NCBI GenBank assembly: GCA_019925105.1
Contig: JAHGAU010000021.1
Coordinates: forward strand, 868,001 to 932,000
DNA from: Niebla homalea
Lineage: Eukaryota; Ascomycota; Lecanoromycetes; Lecanorales; Ramalinaceae
Direction of reading: 5' to 3'
DNA: 64,000 bases
This document shows, piece after piece, positions 11,301-25,400 of the stretch (position 1 is its first letter; every line of letters starts with the position of its first letter). Position numbers and translations under genes: made by a program. A model generated the notes under the pieces. It searched no databases, was not told the origin of the DNA, and was given only the letters and a program-made list of their open reading frames with translations.

Positions 11301-14300
11301 TTACTTAAAAAGTATAAAAACGATAATTTTAGTAATAAAAATTATTATAAATATAATTAAAAAAGTTAATAATAAATAAATTATTATACCTTAAGCCTTT
11401 TAAACGGACGGAGAAATACTTTATAAGGATTCCTATATATTTACCGGAAATATCTTAAATTTAAGCTATAAATATATTAAAAAATATATTATAAGTAACG
11501 CTTTCTTATACCCGTTATAATAAAAATTTAACGGATAATAAATATTAAATTTGGAGGTAAATATTATTAAAATATTAAAAGGTTTAAGATCGGACGTTAA
11601 TAAATACTTTAATTGCTATAACGCAGAGTTCTTTATAATTTATTTAAGGTAACTTTTAATCTATACTTCTTATTATTAATACGGTAAATACATATAACTT
11701 AAGGTAAATACGTAAATCTCTATTAAAGTTTAGAAAGCTATATTAATTAACTTATTAATTATCATTGATCGTAAAGTATAAAGCGTTTACCTTTAATAAT
11801 CTTAAATATAACGTTTATTAAGTAAACTTTATAAAGTTTCTTATATTTATTTTATAAAATTAATTTTCCGGATAATTTAATTTAATAGATTTACGATTTA
11901 ATATATACGTTCGAACCTTTATTAATTTAATTATTATATAATTTATATTTTATAAGTTTATTTTCTCTTTCTTATCCGTATAACGTTATTACTTTAAATA
12001 ATAATTTCCTATATTGGCTTTAAAACCCTATTAAAAAGGCTAAAAAACGGGTTAAAAGCTATATTTATTTTAATTTACCCGTTTTAATTAAGTATTACTA
12101 TATTACTTTTAAAGTTACTATAATATAATTAATAATCATAAATAAATATAAGCCCCGTTAATACCTACTATAAGTATAAGCTTAGATCCTTTAGAGTATT
12201 AAAGTATATATTTACCTCCTTATAAACCGCTTTTATCTTAAACGTTTTTTATTTTTACTTAAGTATACTATTAAGTACCTGAAATAAAACATTTATTTAC
12301 TTATAAACTATATAAACCTCGGCCTTTTTTAGTTAAATATCCTTTAATTTTATTATATTATTATAAATAAAATCCTCAAAACGGGGTAAAAACGTTTTTA
12401 TTACCTTATTACGTTTAATCGTTATTAAGTAACAGTCCGGAGTATTATTACTTACGATAAAGGTTAAGCTTACTTAATTAAGCTTTAAGAATTTATAATA
12501 ATAAACCTTTATTAACTTAAAATACCGTTTCTTCTTTAATAACGTTTAATTTTATTAATTAATCTTAAACGGTAAGTTATTAATTAAAATTAATAACTTT
12601 CTTTTTAAAGTATTTAACGTTATTTTCTAATATTTAAGTTCCGTTACGGTATTTAAAACTATTATAAAGAAATCTTTTAACTTAATAAGGAAATATTTCT
12701 TATATTCTTTAAAAAGCTATAACGGTTTATACTTTAAATTTAACGGGTATCCGATTTACGTAATTTATTTATTATTTATAGTTATTATAACCTTTTCGGA
12801 AAACAATAATTAAAAGAAAGCTAAAATAAAATCTTTTATTTTTAAAGTTATTAATAATTATCTTTAACGCCTTAAACCCTTATAAATTAAATATTATTAA
12901 AAATTTTAATTATTATTTCTTAATCTTTAAATACCGTAAAAAGCATAAACTTAAAAGAAAACCTTTTACCTTTCCTTTAATACTTATTGTCCTTTATTAC
13001 GGGGTCGGTGATTAAAAGAAGTTATTATTTTTTTAAATATAAGTAAATAAACCCTATTATTAAGGATTAAGATTAATAAGTCCTTATTCCTAGAGTAAAA
13101 ACGCTAAATAACCTTTATATTATTACCCGAGGATTCCGTTTATTTAAAATATTTTATCCGCCGGCCTTAATAACGGCCTTTTTCCGGTTACGTAAGAAAC
13201 GTTATAGTTCTTAATTACCGTATTACGTACCACGGTAATACTACGTTAATATTAAAGGATCTCCTTTATTGCTTACGTAAGAAGAATAACGAGTTATATT
13301 TATTATAAAGTCATTTTAAAGATTTTATAAAGGAGAATAATTATTTAAAATAAAAGTTAACTTATTATAAGGATACCTATAAAGTACTAATATGGCTTTA
13401 TAATTCTATCTAATAATTATATTAAGAAATAAAGGTAACCCTTAATAAAGCGTTAAAAAGCGTAATTATATTAAAATAAAAATTAATTAATTATTAAGTA
13501 AATTACGTTAATAATAGAAATAAAGAAATTTTTTTTTTAAATATATTATTCTATATAAAAAATAATATAAAGCATTACTTTTTATAATAATTATTAAGTA
13601 TTCACTTTATATCTTTAATATATAACGTATCTTTCTTTAAATATATATATTTTTTTTAAGTATTTACGTTAATGATATCGCGTTTCTATAATATTTTAAC
13701 TAAAAGCTTATATATATTTAATACCCGAGCTTTTATTATTATATTAAAGTTAAATTAATTTTAAATATAATTACCGGCGTTAATTTATAAAGTAATTAAA
13801 TTATAAATTACTTTACTTACCGCTATAATCTTAAAGTAAATAAGGAATTAATACGGACAATAATAAAATTAAATTTTATTAAATTTATAATAGTACTTTA
13901 AGTAAATTTTTTATTATATTAAAATTTAAATTTAAGTTAAAGAATATTATATAAAGATATAAACTTAAAATTAAGTAAATACTTAAATAAAAGTTTACGA
14001 TTAATATTTAAATATTAAGATCCTTAATAAAGAAAATCGTAATAAGTAAGTTTACTGAATTTCTTTTAATTATAATATATTTATATTCCGTTAAAGGGAG
14101 TTCGTTTATCTTTGATTTTCTATTAAGATTTATATAAATATAATAATAAGTTAAAAGGATTTATATACTTATAAATATTAAATAAGTCTTTATAATCTTT
14201 TTTAAATTTATATATCTATTAAAATAAACGGTAAAGACGATAACGTTAATTAAAGAAAATAATATTAACGTAGTTTTACGTAAGATTTATAATACTTAAT

Positions 14301-15356
14301 AAAATAATAGTATAAATTATATTAAACTAAATAATATTATTTGATAATAAAAAAAACGTTTTAAATAATAAATAATTATAGATTTACAATATAAATTCTC
14401 GTAAGATCCGAAAATAATTTATAATATTAATTATAATTATTATTTATAAAGGCCTTTAATCGCAATAAATTTAATATATATATTATATATTTATTATATA
14501 ATATCGGTCTTAAAATTAAAGTAATATATAAAAATAAATATAAATAAGTACGCTTAATATAAAAGGCTTAATTATATTATTCTTTAATATAATAGCGCTA
14601 ATTTTAATATTTATTATAATAATTTTATTTTATAATTTAAGCGACTTAAATAAGCCAGATTTCAGTTAAATGATTTTATTATCGTTATCGCTTTAATAAA
14701 TTAACGTAGCTTTTTATTAACTTATATTAATAATTTAATAAGTTTTTTAATTTAGTTAAAGTATTATTATTATTATTAATAAGCTTAAGCTTACTTTAAA
14801 GCTCTTAAAGCTGAATCGTATAAATAAATATAATCCTTAATAAGGCCGGTTATTATTAAAAAGACTTAACGTTAATAAACGTTATTTTATTACGTAAAGT
14901 AAATTTACTTTTATATTAATAAAGAAAAAGGTATTAATATCTTAAATAATTATAATTATTATACCGCTTTAAATAACCGTTAATATTTTTATTAAATTAT
15001 TAATCTTTTACCTTTATATAATACTATTCTTTATAACGTAATTACGGAGAATAATTATTATTATAATAATTATAATTTTCACTTATTAAATAATTATTAT
15101 AATATCCCTTCTTTTCTTATGCTTTCTTTTTACTTATTTATAAAATAAGAGTATATATAATAACTTTTACGTAAATTAATAGGCAGAATATATAGGTTTC
15201 TTAATTATTAATTTATTGCTTAACGGGGCTATAATTATATTATTTCTTTATATAATATAATAAATCCGGATATTAAAGGCGAAAAAAATTATAGTTTCCG
15301 TAATATTTAGATTTAATAACGTATAAGCCTATTTAATTATAATCTATATAAAGTAA
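8385..15356. other. AT-rich RIP-degraded DNA, no gene
   Basis: About 7 kb without a supportable gene. A patch at about 8740-8930 retains C-rich runs (CCCCCTTCCCCCCC) and CpG-rich words. Several stretches such as 9100-9900, 10690-11170 and 13010-13460 have the slightly higher G content of former coding DNA, but stop codons are too dense for a family to be assigned by eye. Confidence 0.6.
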
Positions 15357-15361
15357 TTAAC

Positions 15362-16405
15362 TGTCAGGGTAATAACCACTCGGCCATCTTATGGATAAAA
15401 GTAGCTATCCGGGGTAAATAATAGCGCTTAAGGGTAAGCCGTTATTATTATATATAAGAAGGTAATTTACCCGGGGGATTACCCTTAGGGGTAAGCTTTA
15501 CCCCGGAGCTTTTACTTTAAGGTAAATATTATTATAATAATATCCCCTTTCCTATAAGCTTATCCTTAAACTTATAAACTATAAATTACGTTTTTAAAAA
15601 AGAGTTACCCTTTTAAGTTAAAGGTTCTTTTAAAACTTAATTAAATAAATAAGTAAAAATTAAGAACTTTTTATTTAAGGGAGATTACCTCCGGTATAAG
15701 TTTAAATTTCTTAAGTTAAATTTAAATTTAAATTTAATAACCCGTAAATATAATCTAAAAACTTAATAACTTTATAAGGATATAACCCGGGGTTTAATAT
15801 CCTTATTAAAAATAACCCGTATTTCTTATTAAATAAACCCGGGTAACCTTTAATAAATACCCGTACCCGTATTGTTCCTTATTAAGTAAATAAAGGTTAT
15901 ATCTTAAGGTATTTTACCTATAGTTTTACGATTGGTTTACGTAATTTTAAGGCGTTTCAGCCCTCCGTATCGGTAGTTTTCGGGTATTCCGGCCCTTTTA
16001 ATAGTTTTCAGGCATTCCGGCCCCCTATTATACCTCGGACCTTGGCCCTTAATACTATAAGGTAACGGGTTTTACCCGCCCCCGTACTTACGCTTAGTTT
16101 TATTTCCTAAGTTACTTAAAAGTCTTACTTTTTTATAAGCATCCTCGGATTTAAACTATAGACTTACCCCTTTAAACCCTTAGGGTTAACTCCGGGAGTA
16201 TATTACCTTAAAGTTGCGCTATTACTCTGTTAAGGTAATAATTACTCGGCCATCTTATAAATAAAAGTAGCTATCTAAAATAGGTAATAGCGCTTAGGGG
16301 TAAGCCGCTATTACCATATATGAGAAGGTAGTCTACCCGGGGGATCACCCCCAGGGGTAGGCTTTACCCCGGAGCCCTTGCTCCAGGGTAGGTACTGCCA
16401 TAACA
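15362..16405 (-). mobile_element. Miniature LTR element (TRIM-like), copy B
   Basis: Second copy of the family at 5015-6061, same + strand order. It is 1044 bp, flanked by the direct repeat TTAAC (15357-15361, 16406-16410). LTRs are 178 bp each: 15362-15539 and 16228-16405. The left LTR is intact for its first ~40 bp (TGTCAGGG...ACTCGGCC) and then increasingly C-to-T and G-to-A mutated, while the right LTR is nearly intact to its outer end. The internal region is heavily RIPped. No coding sequence. Confidence 0.85.
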
Positions 16406-16410
16406 TTAAC

Positions 16411-19400
16411 GAAGGAATAGTATTTACCTTATTATTATTCTTAAAATTATATTTTTCGCCTTTTTTAATTACGTTAATATTATATATAATATATTACCGG
16501 AAGCGATTTAAAATAATTTAGAAATATACCTTAATATAGTTAACGTTTATTTACTTATACTTCGCCCCGTAATATATTAAGTAAAGCCCGGCTTTAACTT
16601 TAATTAAAATAACTAATTATTAAAATTAAATCTATAAGCTCCGATTTAATAACGTTTTTAATCCGTAAAAAACCGGTAACCGCTTAAGGCAATAATGCCT
16701 TATAATACCTCGAAACCTTTTCTTAAAATACTTAATATATAAGTAAATATTGCTTTAATTATATAAATAATATATAAAATCTATTTATTTCTTATAAAGA
16801 TTTATTTAAGTAATACCGTATCGTTTCTTTAAATATAAGGGTATATTTATAATTATTCGTTAATTATTTATATTACTTTATAGGGGCTCGTTATTATTAA
16901 AAAGGATTATTTATATATTTTAAAATACTTTAAGTCTTTCTTTAATTATTTACGGTTAATCGGATAACTTTTATTTAATTTAAACTTCCTTAACGACCTA
17001 TAATTCTTCTTACTTACTTTAAACCTCCTTAACGTCCTATAGCTTACGTTCTATTACCGTAAGGTTCCTTTGATCCGTTTACTCCACGCTTTCCTTTATA
17101 TTCGGGCTAAGGGTTCTTTTTAAACCCTTATTAACCTTTTAATTAAAAATAGCTGCGGGGAATAGTTAATAAAAGGTTATTCTTATCTTAAAACTATAAT
17201 TTATACTTTTTATTACTTTAATATAATCCTTTTAAGAGATTATTATTAACGCGGATTTAAAGCGCTTAAATTTATTTAACGCCCTTTTAATTCTATTTCC
17301 TTATTTATTTATTTCGCCGATATACGGATTCTTTAACTTAAGATCTATAATATTAACCGGTTCTTTTTATTTAAACGGAAATATTACGTTAAGAAACGCT
17401 TTAATATTTATTAAAGAATATTTAAAGATTATTTAATTTCCTTTATAGACCTTAAGTTTATTAAATTTAAGTTTAAGCTTTATTAATATATTTATTATAA
17501 AATTATTCTTTAAATCCTTTATAAAAGTTAACTTACTTTTATACTTAACCTTATTAAGTAAATTATATTTAATAATAGCTTTAAGCTTATTATAAAAGTT
17601 TATTTTATAGTATTTAACTTTTTATTTCTTTCCTTTAATTATAAATTTTATTAATTTAATTAAGATTACGCCTTTATTATTAACCTTATTATCGTTCTTA
17701 TCGTCGTTAAGATCGTTAACTTTATAATCGTTATTATCGGTATTATTTATAGGGATATCTTTACCCTTTACGTTAATTAATATAATAGCCGGCGTATTTA
17801 TAGTTTAACCTTTTATGGAATTATTAATATTATCTGTATTTATTAACTTTAATAAAGCTTTTATATTATTTTTTATTATATTAATTAATTTATTTATATT
17901 TTTAACGTTTTCAGTATTATTAATATTAAGTATTTCTTTATTAAAAACGTTTAATTCTACTTTAACCTTTACGATATAAGTTTCGTTTTTCGATTTTTAT
18001 ATATTTTTAAACCCTTTTACGGCGGCGTATTTCCTTTTATTTAATTACTTCTTAATTAACTTATTAATTCTTAAGCCCGATTTACTCCCGCTTAAGTTTA
18101 ACTAAATACGAGGTTTACTTTTCTCCGGGTTGGAAAAGGTTATAAATATTATAATTAAGGTATAGAAAACCAGTTTTAAATTAATCTTATAATATAATAA
18201 GAAATAATTTTTAGGGTTAATTACGGGGGCCTTATATTCCTATAAAGGGGCTATATATAATTTAAGAAAATTGAAGTTAAAATTAACTCTATAAAGTATA
18301 TTTTTATACTTAAACTTAATTCTATTATTTATAAATCTATAGAATAGCAATAAAGAAGCGAATAATACCCGTTATTCTTACGATATTCTTTTTTATTATT
18401 TTAAGTATAACCTATATCTTTATAACGTTAATTAAAATTATAACTTATTACTTAATTCTTATAATTACCTTATTTACCTTTATAAGTATATATCCTCCTA
18501 TATTTACGGAGTTTTCATCTTTAAATATTAAGTTATCTTTATTAGGTACTTTAATATTAAGTTTAATATTAAATTATAATATTACTTCGTATTAAAATAG
18601 CTTAATATTTACTTTAATAAGTAGCGGATTTTACGTATCCGCGAATAATAGAGTTTACGTATCCGTAAATAGCGGATTCTTCATATTAAATAACGGTCTA
18701 CCTTTATTAAATTATTACGGTATATTAAACGAGATATTTTTTAATGCTTTAATATTAACCTAGTTAGGTCCCGCTATTATACCGTTTAAAGGTTTCGGCG
18801 TACGTTTTATTTATAATTTAAGTTTACGTAAAGTTACGCTTTTAATAATATAAATTATTTGAAATCGGATATTAAATAGCTTATTTATTTAATTAACTAT
18901 AAAATAATAAATTTTATATTAATCTATAACTATATAAAAATAATATAATATATTAATTAAAGAGTAAAACGCTTATAATACTATTAAGTTTATTAAGATT
19001 TCTTTAATTAACCGTATTTATAAGAGCTCGTTTATAAGCTTTTTTACTTATTAATTATATTTTTTAATCGCTTATATTCTGCTTTAAGGTTATCCCGCTT
19101 AATATATAAAGTAATATACTTAATTTAAATACGTATTTTTCTTTAATTATCGGATAGTTTAAAATTATCGATAAAAAAGATATAAAGTTATTAAGTTAAT
19201 ATCTTTATCGTAACTTTTTAACGGAGGTTTTATTCTTATTAAAGGAGTTAATATATATTATTATGTACTTAATAGTTAAACTTTACGTTAAACTCGGCTT
19301 CTTTATATATTACCTTTAATTATCGGAATATATAATTATTATTATAATAATATTTATTAATAATATTTAATTATTAAGTAAAATTAATATATTTTACGGC

Positions 19401-22400
19401 CAAATTCTTATACCGTTTTTTAAATACTTTATAAATATTATTTAATCACTTAAGGTTTTTACTTATAATTTATAATTTTTAAGCTATTAATTATAGCGAC
19501 GTATAATAAAAAGCATTTAAGGGATAAGGATTATATTATACTATTTAAGTAACGGTAAATTAACTTAAAAATTAATCTATCGTAAAACAATTAATTATAA
19601 TATTATTACGTTAAAAGTCCTTTAAGCGTTTAATATTTTATATATAAATATATAAGGTATAGATTCAAAATAAAAAAGGCGAATAAAAAACGGTAAAAAA
19701 GGAAAAACAGCTTTATTTTCTTATAGACGGTATCCTAGGATAAATATAATAAGGGGTATATAATGTTTTATTCTTTATATATATAACTTAATTAACGCTT
19801 AAGGTACGACTATTATCCTTTAGTATTTTGAGCCAATAAATTTAGGGAGCTATAATAGCTTTGGCACTTTTATACCTAAGGGGGCCTGCTTATCCGGTGG
19901 CGTTTAGGAAGCTACGGTAACGGTAGGAGTCGCCATTTACGTTAAGAGACTTTTAACTTTATTATTATTAATTTATACTTACTGGCAGGCTTTATTACTT
20001 ACGCTTAAGTAAACTGGAGATAATATTGGAGAATATTAAAGCCATAATTTACCGTAAAGTTAACGGTTTATAATTACTATAAGGATTTTAATTTATAAAT
20101 ATATTTAATTATTTAATTACGATCTTTAACGATTTACTTCTTAAAATATAAAAATATAATATATTAAGCTATATACTTAAAATATTATTATAATATAATT
20201 AAATTTAAATAAATTAATTAATAATAATACTTATAACTTACTTTTTACTTAATAGTTATTTTAATTTTTAAATTAAGGTATAAATATAATATTAATTAAT
20301 TTAATATATAATTACGTAAAGATCTAAATTAATTAAATATATTAATTTATAAACTTTCTTAAAGAAATTCCGTTTACGTTTATAAGACTTCTTTTAAGTC
20401 GCTTTCTACTTTAATTTAAAAATTATTTTAAGATAAAATCGTTTATAGTTATTATAAAAGTTAAAGCAGTTATTAATTTTAACTTAAATTAATATTAAAA
20501 ATAACTTTAAATTTAATTATAGTATTTTTACCTTTTTTTATAAGTTATATTATATTGATATTATATTACTTAAATAAATATTAAATTTAAAAATAATACT
20601 TATAAGTTAAAAAAATATTATATAAATATATATTATAATTATTAAAAGAATCTTTAATTTATTAATAATCCTTTACTTTTATTTCGTAATATTAATATTA
20701 CTCCGGAAAATAATAACTTTTACTTTAATTTACTTAATTTATTTTCGGAGGTTACGTAAATTCAGCTTTATTAACCCGTAATTACGGGTAAATCTCTTAA
20801 TATAATTAATATTTATTAACCTTAATATCTTTTATAGTATTTTCCGGGTTAATTCTATATTAATAATAAGTATATATATTATAAATTTTACCTTAATTAA
20901 TTTAATTTAATTATTTTTTAATCTTTATTATAGTTTTATTACCTTAATATTAAGTATATTTTTAAATAGTTTTTATTAAGTTTATAGCTCCTTTATAAAG
21001 ATTAATATAATACTTAAGATTATTTATATTGTTTTAAATATTTTATAAAAATAATTCTTAAAATAAAATTCCGATTAAATATACGGATTAATTATAAGTC
21101 CTTTTTCCTTTATAAATAGGGATAACTTACTTATTAACGGTAAGTTATTTATATTATAATATTATTATTATTTTTTACGGTATTATAAATTAAGTAATTT
21201 TTATATAAAATTTTTCTATAAAACTATTAAATATATATAAGGATATTAATATTTATTATTTAACGTTATTTAATATAGTAATTAACGTTTCTAACGTTTT
21301 ATTTTTATATTTTATTTAATATTTTTTATACGTTAATTCTTTTAAATACCGTTTTATACTTTTACCGGAACTTCTTTTTTAATTACGGCTTTTCTTAAAT
21401 TATAGTTTATACGGTTAAACGATATATTAAAATTAATATTAATATCTCTTATTTAATAAATATTTATCCGGGGTAATATATTAATATATTTAATTATTAT
21501 AAGCCGGCTTTAAATCATTACTATAATTATATCTATTTATAATTATATTTTAAAATAATCCGGATACGGGCCTTATATATCTATAATTATTAATAAAACT
21601 TTATGATAAATTTATTAAATAGTTATACCGCCTTTATAATAATTATATAAAGAAAATAATTATATATAAATATCTTATACTTTACGGAAGGCCTTATAAT
21701 AAAAATAAATCTTTAAAATAATATAAAAGCGTATTTTTAATTATATTAAAATAAAATATCGTTACGTTTTTATTATACCTTAAAGATATCTTAAATAAGT
21801 ATATTTAATATTTAATTATAATACGTTAAGCTTATTTAATATAATTATTAAAAAATAAAAATAAATTTTTTTATAAAAAGAAATAAATTCTTCCGTTTAA
21901 CTTTTAATAAGTAATAAAAAAACTATATAAAAGTTTTTAAATAAAATATTAAAATAAAATATTTATAAAAATAACTATATAAATAAAGGGTCTTATAACT
22001 TAAATTAAGTTTTTAACGATATAAATATTATACGTATTTATTTATTATATAAAAGCTAAAAGTAATTAATTTATTTTTAATAAAGAGTACATTTATATTA
22101 TATATTATTACGGAAGTTTTAATTTTAAAGGCTTAATTAATATAAAAATAATTAAGGATTATTATCGTTTTATAAAAAGTAAAATTAAGCGGAAAACTAA
22201 AAGGGAAACGGATAATATAATTATCGTAAATAAGTTTAAAGATTCCTATAATAATCTTAAGTTAAATATTAATATTTATTAAGAATTCCGTACGTAAAGA
22301 GTTACGATTATTAATTACCGTTAAGGTTAATAAAGGGCTTCAATTTATATAGATATAATTCCAGTTATTAAGCGTATATAATTAATATTCAGAATCGTTA

Positions 22401-25400
22401 AATATAATAAAAATATACGCAAGATACGAAATATTCCAAAATAGGTTAATAAGGCCTTTAAGTTACCCTTTTAATAACTATAAATTATAATATAGCTCTT
22501 ATATACTTTTATATACGATAATAATTATTTACTTAAATTTTCGATATAATCCTTTTTAAGTATATTAATAAGCTATAAATTTTAATAAGAATATCTCTTA
22601 CTAAATTTAAAGATAATAAAACCTTATATAGATTTATAAATTTATTTATAAATTTATTAAATCCGCGTTATATAAATATTTTTTATATAATTTTATAGGA
22701 ACGTTATACTCTTTAAAATTACGTTATATCTTAAATAAAAATAAACGATTAATTAACTTTCCGGATAATAATAAAAATACTTATAATAAAAGTACTTTTT
22801 AAGGTTATTATAAGCCGAAAAAGTTTTAAGGTAATTATTATTTAATAATCCTTTATTCCCGAGGTAAAAGATATATTATATAACTTTATATTTAACCAGG
22901 AGCGTTTCCGATAAACTTTATATTAAAGAGATTAATATTTACTTCTTTTTAACCTTAAAGTTTACTTTAAGGTAACGGAAATTTTAACTTTCTTACTTCT
23001 TATAAAATATAATTAACGTATTAATAATTATTCTTTATTATTAATATTTTTCTTTAATTAATAATTTAATAAAAATAAAAAATATATTGATAACGTAAAC
23101 TTTTTCCGTAAAAACCTAATTAATTACTTAAAGAGCTTCTTATTTTACGATTAATAATCTTTTTAATTATCGTTAAATATTAATTATTAATTATTTTTTT
23201 TATATTTCTTTTTAATCTTTATTAATAGAACTTTTTTATATTGTTATCTTAAATTACGATAAACTTAATAAGTCTACCGGTAATTATTATATAAAAAGTC
23301 TTTTTATATTAATAATAAAATACTTTTAATTTTAAAAGATCTATAATAATAATTTTAATTTCCGACGTAAAAATCTTACCTTTAAATAACGATTAATTTT
23401 AATTTATTACGTAAAATTAAGTTTCCGTAATTATTAAAAATTAATAATATAATTTATTTTATTAACGGCTTATATTAAGGCGGTTTATAATTTTAAGTTA
23501 TAATAAACGGTTTAAATATTAAATATATATTTTAAAATATAATTCTTTTAGAAAACGGAGGAGTTATAATATTATAGGATAATATTCCGTTATACGTCCG
23601 TAATCCTATTTATATATTAATAAGTATAACCTTTAATTAACGATCGTAATTTATTTATTATTATTATTAAGAACTTATTTATTATTACGTTAAAAGGTAT
23701 ATAGACTTATAGGAAATTCTATACCGGTAATACTTTTAAGTTTAATTATTTAAGGTCGGAGAATAATATTAATTAAAGCTTACTCTTTAAAAATCTATAT
23801 ATTCTTTATAATATTTCTATATTATTAAAATAGAAATTTATCCGTTATTTTTTTTAAAAATATCGGTAATTATTTTTACCTTAAAGTAATTTAAAGACGG
23901 AATAAATATTTTAATAAAGTTAAAAAAGGGCAATAAAAGCTTAATTTATAAAGAGTAAAGTAAATATAATAATATAAAAATAAAATAATAAATACGGCTT
24001 ATTTAAGACGTTAAGAATCTTAAATTTATTTTTATTACGTTTATTAATAATTACGATATTATTAAACGCCGTAATAAATATAATATAAAAAGGGAAAACG
24101 TATATATCTTTCTCTCTAAGGTAGCTTTTAATATAATTAAATATAATTTTAAGTAATATTTAAAACTATTCTTTACCCTTAAAATCCGGCAGTAAGGTTA
24201 TTTTAATATACCGGTAACGGACCGTTAATAACGTACTTAACCGATTACCCGTAATCCTAATAAATTATATAATTAAGGCTAATTATATATAATAATATTT
24301 ATAAGGGAAAGCCGTTTCCGTAAAGGTATAAAGCGTCTTTAAGAACTCGAATTTATCTTTTATATATAATACGGGCTTTTTCTTCTTATTCTTCTTAAAA
24401 TTATATATAATCGTTAACCGTTATCGTACTTAAGGATTATTAATTACGTTAACTTTATAAAGCGGTTAAAATACTTTATATATTTAACTCTTAATAAAAA
24501 AATTAATTTAATAACGGTTAGTTTTTACTTCCGTAAAAGGTAAAAGGCATTTTAATATATTTATAAAAAACTAACCGTATTAAGGCTATCCTTACGCTTT
24601 TTAATAGTTAATTAAAGAAAACGTATAGAATATTAATAGAAATGCCTTTAAGGGTGGTTATAAGGTCCTTCTTAATAAATTAATAATATTTAATGGTACC
24701 GATAAAACTTAAGTTAATTTATTAAAGAAAAGCTTTTATTAATATAAAAAGTTTTTAATTAAACTTAATAAGTATTTGCTGCTTTTCCCGTAGACTTATT
24801 AAGTAAATTTTAAAATATTTAAGTTATCTTTTATTTATTAATAGTACTCCGGTAAATATTTTATAATATATATTATAACTTAATTATACTTTTAAAGAAT
24901 TATATAATCGATAAATTAAATTAATTAATAATAATATAAAAAAAGGAAAAAAGAAAAAGAGAATAGCGGTCCTATATCGGTTATAATAAAGAGGGGGGAG
25001 GAAGGGTCTTATAGTTAAACTGTGAGTTACGTAGTTTAATATAGGAGGAAAACGTAATTAACCCGGCAAAAAGGATATTAAAAGCGGCGCCCGGACCAGC
25101 CAAAAATGGCCATTCTCAGGCCGTCCCCCCGTTAAATTTTATATATTATATAAGTAATATTTATATCCTTTATATAATTCGTTTTTATTAATTTAAAGCT
25201 TAAAAACGTAAATTAATAGGGTTTTAATTTTCTTTAAAAGAATCTTTTCTTATAAAAAATATATTAATTATAATTATTATTAAGGATTATTAACTTTTAT
25301 AGATTTATTAGGGTAATAGATATTATCGTGAATAATTATTATATATACGTTAATAAGTAAAGGTTTATTATTAAAAGGTTTATAGGCATAATAATTTCCT

